From the NCBI GenBank assembly GCA_001792895.1, contig MARA01000002.1, positions 372,001 through 436,000 on the forward strand: 64,000 bases of DNA. The letters are read 5' to 3'. Below are positions 59,432 through 64,000 of this stretch, one piece after another. The stretch comes from Lentinus brumalis. Its lineage: Eukaryota > Basidiomycota > Agaricomycetes > Polyporales > Polyporaceae. A model generated the notes under the pieces. The model was not told the DNA's origin, did no database searches, and saw nothing but the letters and a program-made list of their open reading frames with translations. Position numbers and translations under genes: made by a program. The stretch's first letter is position 1. Each line of letters opens with the position of its first letter.

Positions 59432-61172
59432 TTAAACGATCACGACATTCGACACACGTTGACTGTTGTGATCGCGATATGTGGTATGCATGACACTCGC
59501 GGAACGTTCGCCCGGCTCGAGGGAAGGGCCAACCGTAGGACAGAGATCGTCGTGTTGTGCGGCCTCTGCGAGGGCGTCAGCGAACCAAGGATGAGTAAGA
59601 ACCTCGTCCGCCGAAGGACGTGACTGAGGATCCGCCGAGAGCATCCGACGCAGTAACGAGATGAGTAGATCGACCTCCGCGCGGTCAACGTTAGGGTTCT
59701 TCTGCATGAAATAATCGCGCCGCGTGGACCATTCGACGTCCGCGTTCTCGGGCGTGACTTGAGCTGCAACATGAACGTTCCAGTAAGTACTCAGGCAGAG
59801 CGGGATGCGAAAGAACATGTTCCATACCGGTTCTATCGCGCAGATATGCGACCGTATCCCAATAATGACGCCAAGCGGCAGGAATGACGCCATCCAACTT
59901 CGCCTGCTCAAGGAGGCACGCAGAGCTTGTGTCATGCAGGATCCACTGGCCAGTGAAGAGCCGAACAATCTTTGGTCGCGCAATGAGCCTTATGCAAAGC
60001 GAAAGTATTCGGGGACTTACCAAAGCACCGAGAGACCATATATCGCCGGCCATGGTTGGAAGGACCTCGAGTCCATCACACCCATGGTATGCGAACGCAG
60101 CCTCAGGTGGCGGCCACGCCCAACGTACATCATCTGTGCCGTCTTCCTCTCCCATTCGCCGTGCTGCAAACGAAACAGTGAGTACATCATGAACAGCAGT
60201 GAAAGCGAATGGATGCCAACGGACGTACAGTTTCCAAAGTCGTATAGCCTCGCCTCCTGAGGCGCTTTCAGGCCGCCGTAGGTTTCGTACGCGAGAAGGA
60301 GCTCGCATGGGCTGAGAAGGTAAGGAGGCAACGATGAACTATGTAATACCGGATTGTTCGGTATGACCATGGTCACATCGTAGCAAGACAACAGCGAAAT
60401 CATGTCCGCGATCATCTCCTGGGCAAATCGGGGGGCATGGCGCATCCGACGTTGCCATCGTGGATATCTATATCAAATCACAACAAAGCTGTTCAGTGAA
60501 GTAGACATGGTTGTCAGGCAAAGACGTACCGCCATGAGCGTAACCACGGTGGTGTACGTGTGCAAGTCCTCGTGCGAGGCCCCTCACGAGTTCCTTCTTT
60601 GAGCTGGCAGAAAGCAGACGGGACAGGTCCGTCAGAGGCATAACCACTTCGGTGACAAGGACCTTGTGAGTGCCGTTTGGGCCTGAAATGGTGAAGTCGT
60701 CGAGCAGCGAGAGTACGTTCTGCGAACTTGCTGTGGTCGGCGACGCCATACACGCTTTAAGGGCGCGAGCCTCACGCTCTCCAGCGGCGGAACAGTGCCC
60801 AGAGAATATCTTGAGCGACACCACACGACTATGCGGGTCAAGGGAACTCTCAGCCAATATATACTGCGAAATATGCAGAAATACTCACTCGAGATGGTCT
60901 AACTCCTGAGCAAGCCAAACGGTCGCCTCGCCTCCTACACCGAGTTTGTGGAGGATCCGATAACCACTGGGCGCATCCTGGGAGCGAGATGCAGGGGTCG
61001 AAATATCAGGGCGAATGATATCTGTGACAGCGACAGGATGGAGGTATCCTGGACGATACAGGCTGAGCTGCTCTTGGCGAATCCCGTCCTCGTCGAAGTA
61101 ACAACGCGGAACGAACTTGAGACCTCCTCCGATCTTGCTTTTGTCAGGGACTGATACGTTCGAGGAGGGCAT
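59432..61172 (-). CDS. SRPK-like protein kinase
   Basis: Six exons, 61172-60889, 60846-60530, 60467-60229, 60163-60021, 59969-59828 and 59763-59432, give 485 residues after one correction. The N-terminus matches SR-protein kinases (LYRPGYLHPVAVTD), followed by the glycine loop LGVGGEATVWLA, the ATP-binding Lys in VVSLKIF, a catalytic loop HGDIHDGN, DFG in RLYDFGN, and kinase subdomains IX-XI (MAGDIWSLGAL, MLSADPQSRPSADEVLTHPW). This expanded kinase group is common in basidiomycetes and often lacks the canonical SRPK spacer. All key catalytic residues are present, so activity is likely; substrates are unknown. One base seems missing from the G6 run at 60430-60435, right after the catalytic loop. 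Intron 1 is only 42 nt. It is divergent from the next gene across a TATATATA element. Confidence 0.85.
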
Positions 61173-61481
61173 ACTGTACCGATTTTCGTAAATGGGGTGG
61201 TCTGACGAGAGGAGGAGAGGACGGGCAACATGCCTCTTGAAACAGGCGTGGTTATATATACCGCGCTCGGTTCGCCTCCGGCGCCTCCTAAATGTTTACA
61301 TAAACATGTCAATGCACCGCCCACGTTGTGTACGTCATTGGGTAATGAATCGACTCTGCTTCACGCAAATCTGGCATGAAATGCATGGACATTGACAAGT
61401 GAAGGGAAGGCGAAGAATATATGCGCTTCGACCTGGCGGCGAAAGGGCAACCCCCTCTCCCTTCCTCCGCTCGCCGCTGGT
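61173..61481. promoter_or_regulatory. divergent promoter with TATATATA at 61253-61260
   Basis: These 309 bases lie between the start codons of the kinase (minus) and a small unknown gene (plus). A perfect TATATATA sits about 80 bases upstream of the kinase ATG and can be read on either strand. A second TATA-like AATATATG near 61417 is closer to the plus-strand gene. Confidence 0.5.
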
Positions 61482-62266
61482 ATGATGGAGTCGACCGCTA
61501 CCCCCGGCAAGTCCGACTCGACGACCGGCGTGCACCGTGACGTGCAGAGCATTCGACTTCCATGTCCAGGGAACGACTCGGATGGCTTCGAGCTCTTCCT
61601 CCTCGACGCGGCCCTGACGTGCACGGATCCTGCCGTCCTGAAGCGCGACTGCGCTCTTGTGATTGAATTTCTCCAAGCTTGGAACGCCGATAAACCGGTA
61701 TGTATGTTCGTTGTCTGATTATGCGAGCTTCCCCAGGCTCTATGTAATGGACTAACCTAATCCCGCCACTATTAGGACAATCCTCAGTACACGCCTGATG
61801 AGGACAAATGGCAGGACAGGCCTTCTGTTCCGCTTCGACCCTCGCAAACACACACACCGCCACAAGCCGTGGCCTTCGGCATGCTGTGAGCCTCCCTCCT
61901 CCTTCTCTCTCGCACTTGCGCTCATGATAGTACATAGAGCATCCATCCATCCGTCCAAGTCATCAAGATTCCGGGATCAGCCCCGGCACATAACAGGGAT
62001 GGTTTGCAACGCGGACAGCCTCGCGCACCCGGCGAGCAAGGACCCACGCGGCACGTTCGTGCACATATTTCCGGATCTGGCGACGTTTGAGTGAGTCGCT
62101 CTCCGTGTCGCCATATCGGCTCTCACCTTTCGTCAGTGTGAACGACCCCACCAGTGTGCACCTGAAAGACTACTGGATTCAGCGCACAGGAGCAACTCGA
62201 CCGCTCCGTGGTATAAAGGAGGAACGGCACCCGATAGCGACGTTCGGTGTGGGAGGTCTGGCTTAG
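61482..62266 (+). CDS. hypothetical 202-residue protein
   Basis: Four exons, 61482-61697, 61776-61885, 61938-62090 and 62137-62266, sum to 609 bases in a consistent frame. I do not recognise the product. It starts with tandem ATG codons and a Ser/Thr-rich segment, then a helix-like stretch (GFELFLLDAALTCTDPAVLK, ALVIEFLQAWNADKP), a Pro/Gln linker and a C-terminal part (GTFVHIFPDLATFDVNDPTS, VHLKDYWIQRTGATRPL). No signal peptide or membrane segment is seen. The acceptor of intron 2 is ambiguous: the chosen TACATAG keeps the frame to the end, whereas one two bases later opens another protein-like frame that then stops. It shares a promoter region with the SRPK-like kinase. The gene is probable; its function is unknown. 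Confidence 0.55.
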
Positions 62267-63369
62267 GCAGTGTCCTGGTGCCATGAGTACATGATGGGAG
62301 GTTTGTGACTGTGGACCTGGCTTCGTATCCGATTGTTTGTTGTATGTTACGGGCTCCAGCTTAATTATCAATGTTGCATCGATCAACCAAGTCTCAGATG
62401 ATCGCGCACCGATGCAGAGAACAGGACTCGCCAAATGCGCCTGAACTCAGCTTCGTCGCAAAGATGGCGTCGCGCAGCTTCTCCTTATAGTCTTCGCAAT
62501 GGACTTTTTCGAAGCGGATCTCCGCAACGGGGAAACAATGTCGCCGTCGACTCGGAATCTGGCTAAGCTGAGCATTAGCAAGGCGCAAGCTCTCGCACGG
62601 CGTGACGAAGGGCTGCAGGCAACAAGAATTGAGAATAATACATAGTATCGCACGTATGTGAGATTTCATACCGCGTCGTATGCGTATGACATTAGACAAC
62701 GGGACACCTCACCGGGAAATGGACTATCTCTTGGCGTCCATGGGACGTCGGATGCTGTGGGTTATACAAAGGCTCGAGTCGTACCTACTTATGAGACGAC
62801 AAATATTGAGCAGTGCACTCACCAGGTTGCGGCGTTTCTAAGTCTTTCGTGCACAGGCGGGCCCTCTCACCTCTCTCACTTCCACCAGATCCGTTTCCGC
62901 CTCAGCGCCTTCAACCAGTTGCTTGATACAATAGCCTAGCGTTCTGTTGCTTCTTGGAGATGACAGTGAGCAACACACTCAGAATATCGTGCGCCGGCAG
63001 GCGGGACTTGATTGATGTTCAAAGAACGAGTCGCCCGCATGCATATGGGCACCTGCCAGAGCACGCCTGTGGCCGCCGGACAATGTTGGATCCTCTGACG
63101 AACGTGCTTGACCACATGCCGTCTATTCCCGGCGTGATATTGGCAGCACCGCTACGCAGCAGAAGGCGGCTCGTTGCAACCTATCTGCATCAAGCATATA
63201 GACGCGAAGAACTCAGTGGAGCGACGCACATGCGTCCGTACACAACGCGGAACGAGACAATTGACACTCACCGCATGTCCGCAGATGGTACATAGGCCCT
63301 ACAGAAATTGCACGACACAGTAAGGGTGTCCCTTGTATTGCCGTCAGTCCTTCCTTCGACCACCTCGAC
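62267..63369. other. unassigned region with possible minus-strand exons
   Basis: About 1.1 kb without a secure gene. A minus-strand frame (62394-62699) ends in CAII, which fits a CaaX prenylation box, and plausible short exons lie upstream of it. A plus-strand frame (62658-62939) overlaps it. Neither gives a recognisable protein, so no CDS is called. Confidence 0.35.
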
Positions 63370-63954
63370 ATAAAGCTCGTTTCACTCAAAGCACTCTCGG
63401 TCGCTGTCTTCGTCATGAGCGTCGCCGGGGGTGTCGTTCGCAGACAGTCAAGAGGGTGCGTCTGCGGAGGTGAGTGACATGTATGACAACGTCTATCGGG
63501 TTTCATGTCCGATGGTGCCTAGGCACTTCCTATACGCGCGGGGATATCGCGAATGCCATCGACGAGGCGGAGGATGGTGGCGCAAGGTGACTGACAGCTC
63601 GGTTGTTCAGTCTGCTGCGATGCTGACGGAAGGGCGTAGCGGTTATCCTCACCAGTATCACGGTTATGAGGTCCGTGCTGTGCATTATCGACAGCTTGCG
63701 CGTGGATCTAATCATTTGTGCAGGGATTCGACTTTCCTTCCTGCTCAGGGGAGTTCTTGTATGCTTTGGAGCGCAACCGCGTGTGCACTGGAGGAAGCCC
63801 AGGCGCCGATCGTGTTATCTACGACAGCAGTGGTGACTTCTGTGGTGAGTAGCTCAGCAAACCATGTGGTCAGGGAAGTGCACTAACACGAACGTACGTA
63901 GCTTGTTTGACGCACTCTGGAGCGAGTGGGAATGATTTTCTTGAATGCGACTAA
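63370..63954 (+). CDS. guanyl-specific ribonuclease, RNase T1 family
   Basis: Five short exons, 63370-63469, 63523-63586, 63640-63670, 63724-63844 and 63902-63954, keep one frame of 122 codons. The product resembles secreted mushroom RNase Po1 and Aspergillus RNase T1: a signal peptide, a Cys pair (CVCGG), DIANAIDEAEDGGAS, then the His-containing GYPHQYHGYEGFDF, a Glu in SGEFLYAL, the Arg block TGGSPGADRVIYD, and the His block CLTHSGASGNDFLEC. All four catalytic residues (His, Glu, Arg, His) are in place. These enzymes cut single-stranded RNA after guanosine outside the cell. The codon where the signal peptide should begin is ATA (63370-63372), not ATG; the next in-frame ATG is at 63415 and would lose the first half of the signal peptide. 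Introns are 53-57 nt. The donor GTCCGT at 63671 is non-consensus. Confidence 0.85.
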
Positions 63955-64000
63955 GGCTATGTAGGGTTCTACTCACCGTCATGATGTTTGTTTTCATGGG

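Overview
The window is nuclear DNA of a filamentous basidiomycete, most likely an Agaricomycete. The evidence is GC-rich coding sequence, many GT-AG introns of about 42-75 nt (a few up to 169 nt), one class II tRNA gene, and gene families typical of that group: a DNMT1-type methyltransferase with RFTS and two BAH domains, an SRPK-like kinase with an HGDIH loop, a Po1-type guanyl ribonuclease and a Cys-rich metallothionein. There is no operon, phage, CRISPR array, intact transposon or recognisable metabolite cluster.

Layout, left to right: GNAT acetyltransferase (+); a MOCS1/cnxABC molybdenum-cofactor gene (-); a DXD-type glycosyltransferase (-) divergent from a NIPSNAP gene (+); a forkhead factor (+); UTP13 (+); a DUF89/ARMT1-type damage-control phosphatase (-). 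A gene-poor 4 kb stretch follows, holding a truncated lipase-like fragment. Then come the DNMT1-like methyltransferase (-), tRNA-Ser(AGA) (-), a doubtful small ORF (-), a TBC Rab-GAP (-), a Vps62-like secreted protein (-), a secreted lactonase-like propeller (-), an unknown Ser/Pro-rich protein (-), an Lnt-like acyltransferase (-), a metallothionein (-), RSM25/mS23 (+), RPN5 (-), an F-box protein (-), SLD2 (-) divergent from a Pro-rich protein (+), an SRPK-like kinase (-) divergent from a 202-residue unknown (+), and an RNase T1-family gene (+) at the right edge.

Exon models were built by hand from splice sites, protein homology known to me and reading-frame arithmetic. With the splice sites given, total coding length is a multiple of three for every gene, except that ten genes need one or two extra bases. 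In those ten, the frame breaks by exactly one missing base at 13 places, 12 of them in runs of three to six G or C. This looks like systematic homopolymer shortening in the assembly rather than 13 independent mutations, and it explains why straightforward ORF calls break many genes here.

Most genes are unrelated housekeeping functions: rRNA processing, the proteasome, the mitochondrial ribosome, replication initiation, cofactor synthesis and metabolite repair. The points most worth a second look are the MOCS1 stop and alternative-splice arrangement, the RNase gene whose expected start codon reads ATA, the homopolymer breaks, the metallothionein with an ATG-only first exon, and the bacterial-type Lnt-like enzyme with conserved catalytic spacing.
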